From an uncultured Bacteroides sp. (GTDB lineage: Bacteria > Bacteroidota > Bacteroidia > Bacteroidales > Bacteroidaceae), in assembly GCF_958445495.1 (NCBI RefSeq), contig NZ_CAUCSQ010000015.1, positions 35,635 to 99,634 on the forward strand: a DNA stretch of 64,000 nt, written 5' to 3'. Both the position numbers and the translations under genes were made by a program. The first letter of the stretch is position 1. Each line of letters opens with the position of its first letter. The notes under the pieces were generated by a model. That model was not told the DNA's origin. It was given only the letters and a program-made list of their open reading frames with translations, and did not search any database. This document shows, one piece after another, positions 1 through 7,931 of the stretch.

Positions 1-1067
1 CAACCAGTGAACAAGATCAATATACCACTATCTATGTAATTGATGAAAAGAAACAGACTGCGGAAATCAAAGTTTGCGTAGGCAAGATGAAGGAACTTCA
101 ACTGGATATACCGGATAATTTTGAGATTTATACAGATGTAGAGGAAGACGTTCAGGTGGTAACTGGAAATGGTGGATATATCTTTAGTTTGAGTGGAGAT
201 GCGGGAGTGGTAGAACTTGGTGTTTATGTTGACGATACACATACTTTCTCTATAAAAGCGTTGAAAACAGGGACAGCCAAATTGACTGTCACTGATAAGC
301 GGAATAAATCAAAAGAGATAACTATCCAAGTGAAAAAAGCGGATATCCGGATTACAGAATTTAGTGTTCCTCTGAGTGTGGGGTTGACTCTGAACAGCCG
401 GTACAATCTTGGAGAAAACATAGTGATTAAGCCGGCAAATGCTTCATATAAGAAACTGTCTTATACATTGCTTGGAAATTCTGTCAGTGTAGACGAAAAT
501 GGTGTTCTCACAGCAATAAGGTCGGGGCAAACGACTGTACGTGTAAAGACGTTGGACGGAAGTAATAAAACCGCAGAATGTGTGGTGACAGTTGTGGAGC
601 CTGGTTCTATGTTGACTCCCCTTGGCTGGACGGTGGATTGTTCGTCAATGGGTGTATGGGGTGACAATGATAATCCGGCAAATATCATTGACAACAATAC
701 TGCTACCTGGTGGGAACCTGGATATGACACCGATTTCATTGATGAATGGATTCGGATTGATATGAAATATGTGCAACAGGTAGGTAAGATTAGTATCGCC
801 AGACGTACTTCGGGAAATGAAATTAATGTAAACCTGAAAGCCGTCAAGGTTGAGGGTAGTGTGGATGGTCAGAACTATTTTGATTTGGGTACTGCTGAAT
901 GGGGGCAGGATGGAAATAACTATACGGATCTGGAAAATGAGCTCTGGAGAGATCTTGTCTTGGCGAATCCGGTGGAAGTTCGTTATGTTAAGATAACCGT
1001 TACCGAATTATTTAGTAATAATCCATGTATTGCTTGCGTGAACCTGTACGCTCCGGAGACTAATTAA
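1..1067 (+). CDS. Ig-like/F5-8 type C (discoidin) domain surface protein, 3' part
   Basis: The reading frame is open from base 3 with no start codon, so the gene begins left of the window; 354 residues are visible. Two BIG2-like Ig domains come first (roughly visible residues 30-115 and 118-200, the second carrying VDENGVLTAIRSGQTTVRV). An F5/8 type C module follows (about 205-354) with the usual WTVDCSS opening, NIIDNNTATWWEPG, and a closing RYVKITVTEL stretch. Such modules bind glycans, so a cell-surface carbohydrate-binding or PUL accessory role is likely (inference). The N-terminus, and with it any signal peptide, is not visible. A hairpin follows at 1085-1129. Domain calls are fairly safe; the overall role is not known. 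Confidence 0.75.
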   Translation, partial: TSEQDQYTTIYVIDEKKQTAEIKVCVGKMKELQLDIPDNFEIYTDVEEDVQVVTGNGGYIFSLSGDAGVVELGVYVDDTHTFSIKALKTGTAKLTVTDKRNKSKEITIQVKKADIRITEFSVPLSVGLTLNSRYNLGENIVIKPANASYKKLSYTLLGNSVSVDENGVLTAIRSGQTTVRVKTLDGSNKTAECVVTVVEPGSMLTPLGWTVDCSSMGVWGDNDNPANIIDNNTATWWEPGYDTDFIDEWIRIDMKYVQQVGKISIARRTSGNEINVNLKAVKVEGSVDGQNYFDLGTAEWGQDGNNYTDLENELWRDLVLANPVEVRYVKITVTELFSNNPCIACVNLYAPETN

Positions 1068-1084
1068 ACAACAACTTGATAAAT

Positions 1085-1129
1085 AATCCGCTGCTCCAAC
1101 TGCAACTTGGCAATCTGTAGCAGCGGATT
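1085..1129 (+). terminator. Hairpin after the discoidin gene
   Basis: Perfect 11-bp arms AATCCGCTGCT (1085-1095) and AGCAGCGGATT (1119-1129) with a 23-nt loop lie 17 bases after the stop codon. The following bases are T-rich (gttgtgtgt) but not a clean T run, so this is a probable terminator. The rest of 1130-1346 shows nothing I can name, apart from a run of eight G at 1310-1317. Confidence 0.5.
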
Positions 1130-1346
1130 GTTGTGTGTAACTTAAATAAGACTTTTGAATAACTGTTAAAGAGAAATATAATGTGGGTAATCAGTTGTTT
1201 TTTGTTGGCAAGTATTCAGAGTCTTTTTCGCAGGGTTCCGATACATTGATTTTAATTACGGGCAGAACGGTCACGTGAAGATACAATGCATCCGACTCAT
1301 TGAACTTTTGGGGGGGGATATGTCAATCTGGAAGAATGTAAACAAG

Positions 1347-1982
1347 TTAGTCCGCTTGCTTATTTAGTACTAACAAACTTTCCGGTCCCATATTGAACAG
1401 CAAGTCTATAATGCTCAAATTGGGCAGAAAGCCTAATTTGGATTCGAATACCTGGTAGTAAGGTTGCGGAATAAACTCCGTATCTACTTCCCGAAAATCC
1501 TTTTTGGGATGAATGACTTCCCGAAAATCGAATTCTCCGGGAGTAAACTCCATCTTATATTCGCTAGTACGCTCCATCGTGGGATGAATATCTATCAACT
1601 CACAGACCAGTTGGCAAAGTTCTTCGTTGAAATCGATTAGAAAATCATATTTCTTCTCATAGAAAGGGCGGAAATCGTCCTTGTAATATTCAAAGAAAGG
1701 AGTGTTGTTATAAGCGGATTCGATGGCATTCCAATGCAAGTGCCTCCAGTTACCGTGCTCGGAGATACGTATGTCCTTCATCGGGCATTTGGGGGTATCC
1801 GGCTTTACGGTAGGAATTGAGAGAGCCAGTTCGCCGTTTGGACCGGTGATGGTACACCGGTTACGGTAAGTTTGTTTCACGTAGTGGTCGTGTTGTTCTA
1901 TAAAAATCCGGTCGTATGCCGATAATTTAGTATAGTACTCTACGGGAGCAAGATAGGCTGAGGATAAATAAGCGATTTTCAT
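1347..1982 (-). CDS. WbqC family protein
   Basis: A 211-residue cytosolic protein with the WbqC-family opening (AYLSSAYLAPVEYYTKL, then an H..Y.KQTYRNRC segment and GPNGELALSIPT). WbqC proteins occur in surface-polysaccharide clusters and are thought to take part in making an acylated or amino sugar; the exact reaction is not known to me. Here it is the last gene of a minus-strand run dapB-lepB-lepB-like-wbqC, 64 bases after the lepB-like gene. No signal peptide or membrane segment is visible. The length fits the family. No polysaccharide synthesis genes lie next to it, so its link with signal peptidase genes is unexplained. Confidence 0.75.
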   Translation of the reverse strand: MKIAYLSSAYLAPVEYYTKLSAYDRIFIEQHDHYVKQTYRNRCTITGPNGELALSIPTVKPDTPKCPMKDIRISEHGNWRHLHWNAIESAYNNTPFFEYYKDDFRPFYEKKYDFLIDFNEELCQLVCELIDIHPTMERTSEYKMEFTPGEFDFREVIHPKKDFREVDTEFIPQPYYQVFESKLGFLPNLSIIDLLFNMGPESLLVLNKQAD

Positions 1983-2046
1983 TTCTTTTATTCTTATGTG
2001 TTCAGGAGAATTGTTTTTCAGGAACCAGACATGTGATTTAAGCCAT

Positions 2047-2985
2047 TTATTTTATAGTCCGGAAGAAACGGTCCCACCGATAACCGTCAAACAGCCCTGT
2101 CCCTTTCTCTTTGGAAAACCAGACGAGGGAGGCTTTCCCGATTACATGGTCGTGCGGGACAAATCCGAACAGACGCGAATCAGTCAGGTTGACGGTGTTG
2201 TTGACTCCCATCCAATAGTAATCCTTGGTAAAATAGCAGTGCAGTGCGGGTTTGCCGTCTACATAAAGAGAGTCTCCTTTGATTTCGGCATGCTTGCCTT
2301 CATGCATCACAAGAGTGTTTCGTAACAAAGTGATGTTCCAGGGATATACCCGGATGAATTTTCCCTTGCCGGGCACGATGAGAGGCCTTCTTCCGGCGTC
2401 TTTTTTTCGTGCCAAAGGCTGAATCCAACTTTTGCCGTTCATGGCCTGTTCCAGCAGATAATATTCATATCGGCTGAAACTGCGTACATGAGTGCTGTCA
2501 TTGCTTCCCATTAACCCCTCATTGTCGATGGAGAGGCTATGCATGAGTGAGATGAGCCGTTCCTCTTTGGCGGCCGGATAACAGTAAAGCCTTTTTTTGT
2601 CCGGATTGAATTGCACATCGGGAGAAGTAGCGGAAAAAAGAGAGTCGATAAATAACGTATCCCCCGGAACGCCGAGACAACGGCCGATGTAAATTTGCCG
2701 GCAATCGATAACCGGTTGCCGGATTTCAGCCGGATTGTTGAAAACGACAATATCCTGCCGTCGTACGGGATGTTCGCACCACCGGTGGTAAGAACATACT
2801 GACATGAAAGGAATCCGAAGGCCATAGCTCCATTTGTTCACTAAGATACGTTCACCCTGGAGGATGGAATTCTCCATACCGATGGAAGGGATAAAACAGG
2901 ACGTAAAAGCAAATCCCCGGAGCAGAAGCACGATGGCTATTGCTCCGGCGAATGCCAATATCCATTTGATTCTACGAATGTTCAT
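2047..2985 (-). CDS. Signal peptidase I-like protein lacking both catalytic residues
   Basis: This 312-residue S26-family protein has one N-terminal membrane segment (about residues 8-28). The family box that should read P-S-x-S-M reads P-S-I-G-M (residues 33-37), so Gly36 replaces the catalytic serine. The lysine box that should read K-R-x-x-G-x-P-G-D reads G-R-C-L-G-V-P-G-D, so Gly101 replaces the general-base lysine. I checked both codons on the sequence (ggt and ggc). The rest of the fold is kept, including ERILVNKWSYG and the C-terminal MGVNNTVNLTDSRLFGFVP box, and the frame is intact, so this is a maintained pseudoenzyme rather than a decayed gene. I chose the ATG at 2985; a TTG lies one codon upstream. 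It starts 50 bases after the active lepB. Confidence 0.85.
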   Translation of the reverse strand: MNIRRIKWILAFAGAIAIVLLLRGFAFTSCFIPSIGMENSILQGERILVNKWSYGLRIPFMSVCSYHRWCEHPVRRQDIVVFNNPAEIRQPVIDCRQIYIGRCLGVPGDTLFIDSLFSATSPDVQFNPDKKRLYCYPAAKEERLISLMHSLSIDNEGLMGSNDSTHVRSFSRYEYYLLEQAMNGKSWIQPLARKKDAGRRPLIVPGKGKFIRVYPWNITLLRNTLVMHEGKHAEIKGDSLYVDGKPALHCYFTKDYYWMGVNNTVNLTDSRLFGFVPHDHVIGKASLVWFSKEKGTGLFDGYRWDRFFRTIK

Positions 2986-3035
2986 CAATCTTTATCACCT
3001 TATCGTCTTCATCAGTGCCGGTAACGGTATTCTTG

Positions 3036-4520
3036 TCAGTCCACCCATTTGAAGAGGCGGTTCCAGCGGATTCTGCCGTCAAACCATCCCCGGTCCTTAT
3101 CCAGTGACAGCCAGACAACAATCGGTTTGCCCACCACATGGTCTTCCGGAACAAACCCCCAATAACGGGAATCGGCGGAATTGTGGCGGTTGTCACCCAT
3201 CATCCAGTAATAATCCATTTTAAAAGTATATCGGTCGGTCTTTTCTCCGTTGATATAGATACCGTCCGGCTTCATTTCCAGCCGGTTACCCTCGTATGCC
3301 ACGATACAACGTTCATAGATGGGCAGGTTATCTTCGGTAAGAGTGACGGTAGAACCTTTGGCAGGAATCCAAATCGGGCCGTAATTATTGCGGTTCCACT
3401 TGGTGTAAAGATTCAGCGGGTACATCTGCCCGGCATAATCTTCCGGTTCCATGATGATTTTGCTGATTAACTTCTTGTTGCCATTCAAAGTGTCGTACAT
3501 TTTTTTTGTTAACGGAAGATGGTACACCGGATTCAGCCTTCCCTGCGCGTTTCGGCTGTCCAGTCCCATTTCCAATAATCCGCTTTCCCAACCGGAATCC
3601 TCAATCAACATCTGGTCGGCTTTGCTGATGCCCAGTTCACGGAACATGTCTTCCGGAATATACGGGCCGGTAGTTTGTACGAAATAGTTAAATTGCAGGT
3701 TCTCCGGGTTCTGAATGGCTTTGCCGTCAATCATTACCTGCCCGTTTACGATTTGGAGCGTGTCTCCCGGAAGTCCTACGCAACGTTTTACGTAATTCTC
3801 CCGGCGGTCTACCGGACGCCAGAGGACTTCTCCGTAAGTGCGCGGGTTATTTAGGATTTGTCTGCGTCCGGCAGCATAATATAAGTCGTAGACGGCGCGT
3901 TGTTGTTCGCGTGTCAGGCTGTCCATATCTATCTGTTTGGAATAGATACGTTGCCCTTCACCGTAAGCCAGCGTATAAAAGTCCGTAGTCTGTTGGTAAT
4001 TTACTGCCACCGTATCGCCCGCCGGGAAGTTGAATACCACAATGTCATTCAATTTCACTTTGCCGAAACCCGGAACCCTTTTATATTTCCATTGCGGCCA
4101 TTCGATGTATGACTTTGTTCCCAGAACAGGTAAGGTATGCTGTGCCAATGGCATGGAAAGCGGCGTATTCGGCACGCGGGGACCGTAGCTCATCTTGCTT
4201 ACATACAGGAAATCGCCTACCAGCAGTGATTTTTCCAGGGAAGAAGAAGGAATCTGATAGTTCTGGAAAATATAGATATTGACAAAATAGACAGCCACTA
4301 ATGCGAAAATAATGGCATCTATCCAGCTCATCACGCTGCGTACCGCAGGGTTTTTAGACTTCTTCCAAAACGACCAGGGTATCTTCTTCGTGATGTAAAT
4401 ATCGAAAATGAAAGGTATGACGATTAATCCCCACCAGCTTCGTACCCAAATCAGGAAAGCAAGATAGAGGAGAATGGCAATGGTACATTTTATCCATTGT
4501 GTGCGCGTGGCTTGTCTCAT
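3036..4520 (-). CDS. lepB: Signal peptidase I
   Basis: A 494-residue inner-membrane S26 serine protease that removes signal peptides from Sec-exported proteins. There are hydrophobic N-terminal segments at about 9-45 and 63-86. Next comes the Ser box QIPSSSLEKSLL with catalytic Ser94, then KRCVGLPGDTLQIV with the general-base Lys245. The C-terminal signature YYWMMGDNRHNSADSRYWGFVPEDHVVGKP is also in place (residues 437-466). It is long for the family because of an insert between the Ser and Lys boxes and another after the Lys box, which is usual in Bacteroidota. It is the second gene of the dapB operon (23-base gap), and the catalytically dead paralogue follows directly. Confidence 0.93.
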   Translation of the reverse strand: MRQATRTQWIKCTIAILLYLAFLIWVRSWWGLIVIPFIFDIYITKKIPWSFWKKSKNPAVRSVMSWIDAIIFALVAVYFVNIYIFQNYQIPSSSLEKSLLVGDFLYVSKMSYGPRVPNTPLSMPLAQHTLPVLGTKSYIEWPQWKYKRVPGFGKVKLNDIVVFNFPAGDTVAVNYQQTTDFYTLAYGEGQRIYSKQIDMDSLTREQQRAVYDLYYAAGRRQILNNPRTYGEVLWRPVDRRENYVKRCVGLPGDTLQIVNGQVMIDGKAIQNPENLQFNYFVQTTGPYIPEDMFRELGISKADQMLIEDSGWESGLLEMGLDSRNAQGRLNPVYHLPLTKKMYDTLNGNKKLISKIIMEPEDYAGQMYPLNLYTKWNRNNYGPIWIPAKGSTVTLTEDNLPIYERCIVAYEGNRLEMKPDGIYINGEKTDRYTFKMDYYWMMGDNRHNSADSRYWGFVPEDHVVGKPIVVWLSLDKDRGWFDGRIRWNRLFKWVD

Positions 4521-4543
4521 AACGGTAAATTTATTTAAAACCT

Positions 4544-5308
4544 TTATTCATTTAGAAAAGGGAATAGATTGTTCATCCCCAGGAAACCTTCGTGCCGGAC
4601 AGTGTATTCGGCTGCCAGTACGGCCCCCAATACGAAACCGCCCCGGTTCTTGGCATCATGAGTGATTGAGATAGTGTCTACTTCGGACTCATAGCGGACG
4701 GTATGGATACCGAAAACCTCACCTTCGCGGATAGAGCTGACAGGGAGTTCGCCGGGAGCGCAGGCCGTTGTTCCGCTGACTGTCCCGTCCGGTGCGAGAT
4801 AAGTCCCCTTCACCCATTTGGTTTTACGGTCCATATTTTCTAAAATGCCTTCCGCCAGCGTAATGGCCGTACCGCTGGGAGCATCCAGCTTATGGATATG
4901 GTGCGTCTCGCTCATTGTGACATCATAATCCGGAAACCGGTTCATGATTTTAGCCAGATACTTGTTTACGGCGGAAAAAATAGCCACTCCGAGACTGAAA
5001 TTGGACGACCAGAAAAGGGTTTTTCCTCCTTCCGTACATAACTTCCTGATTTCTTCGCCGTGTTCGGCCATCCAGCCGGTACTGCCGGATACGACCTTGA
5101 CGCCGGCTTTAAATGCTTTCATATAGTTGTTGTAAGCTACCGTCGGATTGGTAAATTCAATGGCTACGTCAGCCGATTTGAACGCTTCCGATTCGAAGTC
5201 TTCCTGATTATTGATGTCGATGATGCAGACAATCTCATGTCCGCGGCTGCGGGCGACCTTCTCTATTTCCTTGCCCATTTTTCCGTAACCTATCAGTGCT
5301 ATTTTCAT
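4544..5308 (-). CDS. dapB: 4-hydroxy-tetrahydrodipicolinate reductase
   Basis: A 254-residue cytosolic enzyme of the diaminopimelate/lysine pathway that reduces dihydrodipicolinate with NAD(P)H. It opens with the nucleotide-binding motif IALIGYGKMGKEI and carries the DapB signature ETHHIHKLDAPSGTA with the substrate-binding His and Lys. The ATG at 5308 was chosen because the Rossmann fold starts right there; the open frame continues 22 codons upstream but would add an unrelated leader that overlaps the promoter box. It is the first gene of the operon dapB-lepB-lepB-like-wbqC and is divergent from the DUF2851 gene. Confidence 0.93.
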   Translation of the reverse strand: MKIALIGYGKMGKEIEKVARSRGHEIVCIIDINNQEDFESEAFKSADVAIEFTNPTVAYNNYMKAFKAGVKVVSGSTGWMAEHGEEIRKLCTEGGKTLFWSSNFSLGVAIFSAVNKYLAKIMNRFPDYDVTMSETHHIHKLDAPSGTAITLAEGILENMDRKTKWVKGTYLAPDGTVSGTTACAPGELPVSSIREGEVFGIHTVRYESEVDTISITHDAKNRGGFVLGAVLAAEYTVRHEGFLGMNNLFPFLNE

Positions 5309-5340
5309 TGTTTTCTGACTTATATTCAAAATAATAGTCG

Positions 5341-5348
5341 CAAAGATA
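5341..5348 (-). promoter_or_regulatory. Promoter -7 box for the dapB operon
   Basis: TATCTTTG on the minus strand matches the Bacteroidota -7 consensus TAnnTTTG. It would give a leader of about 28 nt before the dapB ATG at 5308. It is paired with an opposite box at 5359-5366. Confidence 0.55.
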
Positions 5349-5358
5349 AGATTTTTAT

Positions 5359-5366
5359 TACATTTG
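5359..5366 (+). promoter_or_regulatory. Promoter -7 box for the DUF2851 gene
   Basis: TACATTTG matches TAnnTTTG and lies 25 bases before the ATG at 5392, giving a leader of about 20 nt. With the box at 5341-5348 it forms a compact divergent promoter in which each upstream element overlaps the other's transcript start. Confidence 0.5.
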
Positions 5367-5391
5367 CAGCGCACATTAACGTCTTGTTAAC

Positions 5392-6690
5392 ATGGAACAT
5401 CTTCTCCATTACGTGTGGAAACACAAATTATTTCCCCTAAGAGCGCTGCAAACCACAGAAGGTCTACCGGTAGAGGTGATTGATACCGGTCTTCGGAATT
5501 CAGGTTCAGGACCGGACTTCTTCAATGCCCGGTTAAGAATCGACGGCATGTTGCGGGTAGGAGATGTGGAAATACATGCCCGTTCTTCGGACAGGTTATG
5601 TCGTGGACATCATGGTGACAGAGCCTATGGTTCCGTGATTCTGTGTGTGGTGGGGGAGGCGGACGGGGAAGTGCCCCGTACGGATGAAGAGTCCGTCCCG
5701 CAGATGGTATTACCCTATTCCGGAGAGATAGAAGTGCGTTATCGCGAACTCTGTTTCTCAACCCGTTATCCGGCTTGCCATTCTATTTTCAGTTCTTTGT
5801 CCGGACTGGCGGTTCATTCATGGATGAGCGCATTACAGGCGGAACGGCTGGAACAAAAAGCCGCATTGATACATGCCCGTCTTGAGCGTTGCGATAATAA
5901 CTGGGAAGATGCCTTCTTCATCACCTTGGCGCGTAATTACGGTTTCGGCCTGAATGGAAATGCCTTTGAGAAATGGGCGGAACAGTTACCGTTTCGCGCA
6001 TTGGACAAGCATCGGGACGACTTGTTCCAGATAGAAGCCTTTTTCTACGGTCTGTCGGGGCTGCTTGAAGAAACGTTCCTGGAGCAAGAACAAGAAGACG
6101 AATATAGCCTTCGCCTTCGCAAGGAATTCCGTTACTTGCAGCGGAAGTTTGAAATTTCCCGAAAGATGGACGCCTCCCTCTGGCGTTTCCTCCGGTTGCG
6201 TCCCGATAATTACCCTCATGTCCGTCTGGCCCAACTGGCTTATTATTATCAAAACGGAGATAAGTTGTTCTCCCGTTTGATGGAGGCGGAAACATTGCCG
6301 GAAGTGAGAAACATGCTCTCTGCCCGCACCTCTTTTTATTGGGAAAATCATTATACGTTCGGGCATGTTTCCCGGAAAAAGGAAAAAACGCTGGGAGAAC
6401 GCTCGAAAGACCTGATTATAATCAATACGGTTGTTCCCTTTTTATACGCCTACGGTTTGCATAAGGCCAATGAAAGAATGTGCGGACGCGCCGGCCGTTT
6501 CCTGGAAGAACTGAAAGCGGAGGACAACCGCATCATTCGTTCATGGAGCGATATCGGACTGCCGGTGGCAAATGCGGCAGACAGCCAGGCATTGATACAA
6601 TTGCAGAAAGAATATTGCGACAAGCGGAAGTGCCTGTATTGCCGCTTCGGATATGAATATATGAGAACGGACAGCCGGGTGAAGAATTAA
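5392..6690 (+). CDS. DUF2851 family protein
   Basis: A 432-residue protein with the DUF2851 opening (MEHLLHYVWKHKLFP, then NSGSGPDFFNARLRI and GDVEIHARSSDR). There is no signal peptide or membrane segment. The GPDFFNARL...GDVEIH arrangement resembles the acidic metal-binding core of PD-(D/E)xK nucleases, so a nuclease-like fold is possible (inference). The C-terminus carries a Cys/His cluster (YCDKRKCLYCRFGYEY), suggestive of a metal site. The function is unknown. It is divergent from dapB and is followed by the DUF4348 gene, which has its own promoter box. Confidence 0.8.
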   Translation: MEHLLHYVWKHKLFPLRALQTTEGLPVEVIDTGLRNSGSGPDFFNARLRIDGMLRVGDVEIHARSSDRLCRGHHGDRAYGSVILCVVGEADGEVPRTDEESVPQMVLPYSGEIEVRYRELCFSTRYPACHSIFSSLSGLAVHSWMSALQAERLEQKAALIHARLERCDNNWEDAFFITLARNYGFGLNGNAFEKWAEQLPFRALDKHRDDLFQIEAFFYGLSGLLEETFLEQEQEDEYSLRLRKEFRYLQRKFEISRKMDASLWRFLRLRPDNYPHVRLAQLAYYYQNGDKLFSRLMEAETLPEVRNMLSARTSFYWENHYTFGHVSRKKEKTLGERSKDLIIINTVVPFLYAYGLHKANERMCGRAGRFLEELKAEDNRIIRSWSDIGLPVANAADSQALIQLQKEYCDKRKCLYCRFGYEYMRTDSRVKN

Positions 6691-6723
6691 CCGGGAAAAT
6701 GATGAAGATACCGGACTTGTCAT

Positions 6724-6731
6724 TATCTTTG
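6724..6731 (+). promoter_or_regulatory. Promoter -7 box for the DUF4348 gene
   Basis: TATCTTTG matches TAnnTTTG and lies 32 bases before the ATG at 6764, so the DUF4348 gene is probably transcribed on its own as well as by read-through from the DUF2851 gene. Confidence 0.5.
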
Positions 6732-6763
6732 CGGCTGTCAATCCAATTTCAAATTTATAGGGT

Positions 6764-7321
6764 ATGATAAAGACTAAAAAGTTTGTCTGCTGTTTGTTTG
6801 CCGCTATGTTGCTGGCTGCGGCCTCATTTGTCTCTTACGGCAACGGTTCGGAAGCCGGCGGTGGGGCGGTTGTGCAATCCGGCGAAGATTTCAAGTCGTT
6901 TCTTGAAAAGTTTACTTCCAGTGCGGCTTTCCAATATACCCGCGTCAGGTTTCCGTTGAAAACCCCGATTGTTTTATTGGCGGATGACGGGGAGACAGAA
7001 AAGACATTTCCTTTTACGAAAGAAAAATGGCCGTTGCTGGATGGCGAGACCCTGAAAGAAGAACGGATAGAACGGGAAGAAGGAGGAGTTTACATATCCG
7101 GATTTACACTCGACGGGCCGAAGCATAAAGTCTTTGAGGCAGGTTATGAAGAATCGGAGATGGATTTGCGGGTTGAATTTGAATTGGCGTCCGACGGGAA
7201 ATGGTATGTCGTAGACTGTTATACGGCATGGTACGGTTTCGATTTGCCTGCGGATGAGTTGGAGCAGACCGTCCGTCTGGTAGCGGAAGAAAATGCCGCT
7301 TTTAAAGAACTCCATCCCTGA
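6764..7321 (+). CDS. DUF4348-type exported protein
   Basis: A 185-residue protein with an N-terminal signal peptide (basic MIKTKK, hydrophobic stretch to about residue 26). The body (GEDFKSFLEKFTSSAAFQYTRVRFPL, later GKWYVVDCYTAWYG) fits the Bacteroidales DUF4348 family as I remember it. The protein is probably periplasmic; its role is unknown. No lipobox is seen. It ends convergently with the DUF1573 gene. Confidence 0.6.
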   Translation: MIKTKKFVCCLFAAMLLAAASFVSYGNGSEAGGGAVVQSGEDFKSFLEKFTSSAAFQYTRVRFPLKTPIVLLADDGETEKTFPFTKEKWPLLDGETLKEERIEREEGGVYISGFTLDGPKHKVFEAGYEESEMDLRVEFELASDGKWYVVDCYTAWYGFDLPADELEQTVRLVAEENAAFKELHP

Positions 7322-7333
7322 ACAGGTAATAAA

Positions 7334-7360
7334 GCGGCGGGACATAAAACGGCACGCCGC
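7334..7360. terminator. G+C-rich inverted repeat between convergent genes
   Basis: Arms GCGGCG (7334-7339) and CGCCGC (7355-7360) lie in the 64-base gap between two convergent stop codons, with an alternative pairing CCGCG/CGCGG at 7357-7375. It may work as a weak two-way terminator. No clean T run follows on either strand. Confidence 0.35.
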
Positions 7361-7385
7361 GAATCGAAGCCGCGGGGGCGGTGAG

Positions 7386-7901
7386 TTACGGAGTTCCCAC
7401 ATAATATCCCAGTTCGGATTCTTTTCCATCCACTATTTCCCTGATGATGCCGTTCTTAGCATTGAATTCCTGGAACAGCTCCTCATAATCACGGGTATAA
7501 TCGGCGTCGGGGACTACGTTGACGTCGAATTTCAACTCAGCTTTTCCGTGCGGAAGCATATTTCCGAAAATGCGGATACGATGAATAACCTCACCTACAT
7601 TCTTGATACTGTTGTAAGTGGCTTTAAACTGCCTGATTCCGTCTTCCGGTATGATGATATGCGAACTCTTGTCCAGTATGATGCAGCCGCAGGAGGGTTG
7701 CATCTCCGAGATAATTAGCGGAGCGTCTCCCGTATTCGTAACAGTGAACATGATATCCAGTTGTTGCCCTTGTTTGATAGGATAATAATGCCTCACCGAA
7801 TCTTTGATAGCCATAGTCGTAGGGCGTACTTCTTTTTTACATCCTGTAAAATAGAAAGGAAATGCAACCAGCAGGAGAGTATAAAGTATAAACTTGTTCA
7901 T
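7386..7901 (-). CDS. DUF1573 lipoprotein
   Basis: A 171-residue lipoprotein with a signal peptide and lipobox YFTGC (Cys20). The body is a DUF1573 Ig-like domain: FTVTNTGDAPLIISEMQPSCGCI, with the typical SCGC motif, then QFKATYNS and GEVIHRIRIFGN. These proteins are envelope-attached and of unknown function. It is the last gene of the minus-strand exopolysaccharide-type operon, 30 bases after the DUF4838 gene, so it may be an envelope helper of that system (inference). Confidence 0.8.
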   Translation of the reverse strand: MNKFILYTLLLVAFPFYFTGCKKEVRPTTMAIKDSVRHYYPIKQGQQLDIMFTVTNTGDAPLIISEMQPSCGCIILDKSSHIIIPEDGIRQFKATYNSIKNVGEVIHRIRIFGNMLPHGKAELKFDVNVVPDADYTRDYEELFQEFNAKNGIIREIVDGKESELGYYVGTP

Positions 7902-7931
7902 GGTTTCCTATATATTTAATGTGATGTCAGA

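Noticed and set aside
1310..1317. Run of eight G as a possible phase-variation tract
   Set aside because: It lies outside genes and is not placed between promoter elements of a recognised gene; nothing ties it to switching.
5309..5374. 22-codon N-terminal extension of DapB
   Set aside because: The extension covers the promoter box at 5341-5348 and adds a Cys/Lys/Asn-rich leader before the Rossmann fold; the ATG at 5308 is the natural start.
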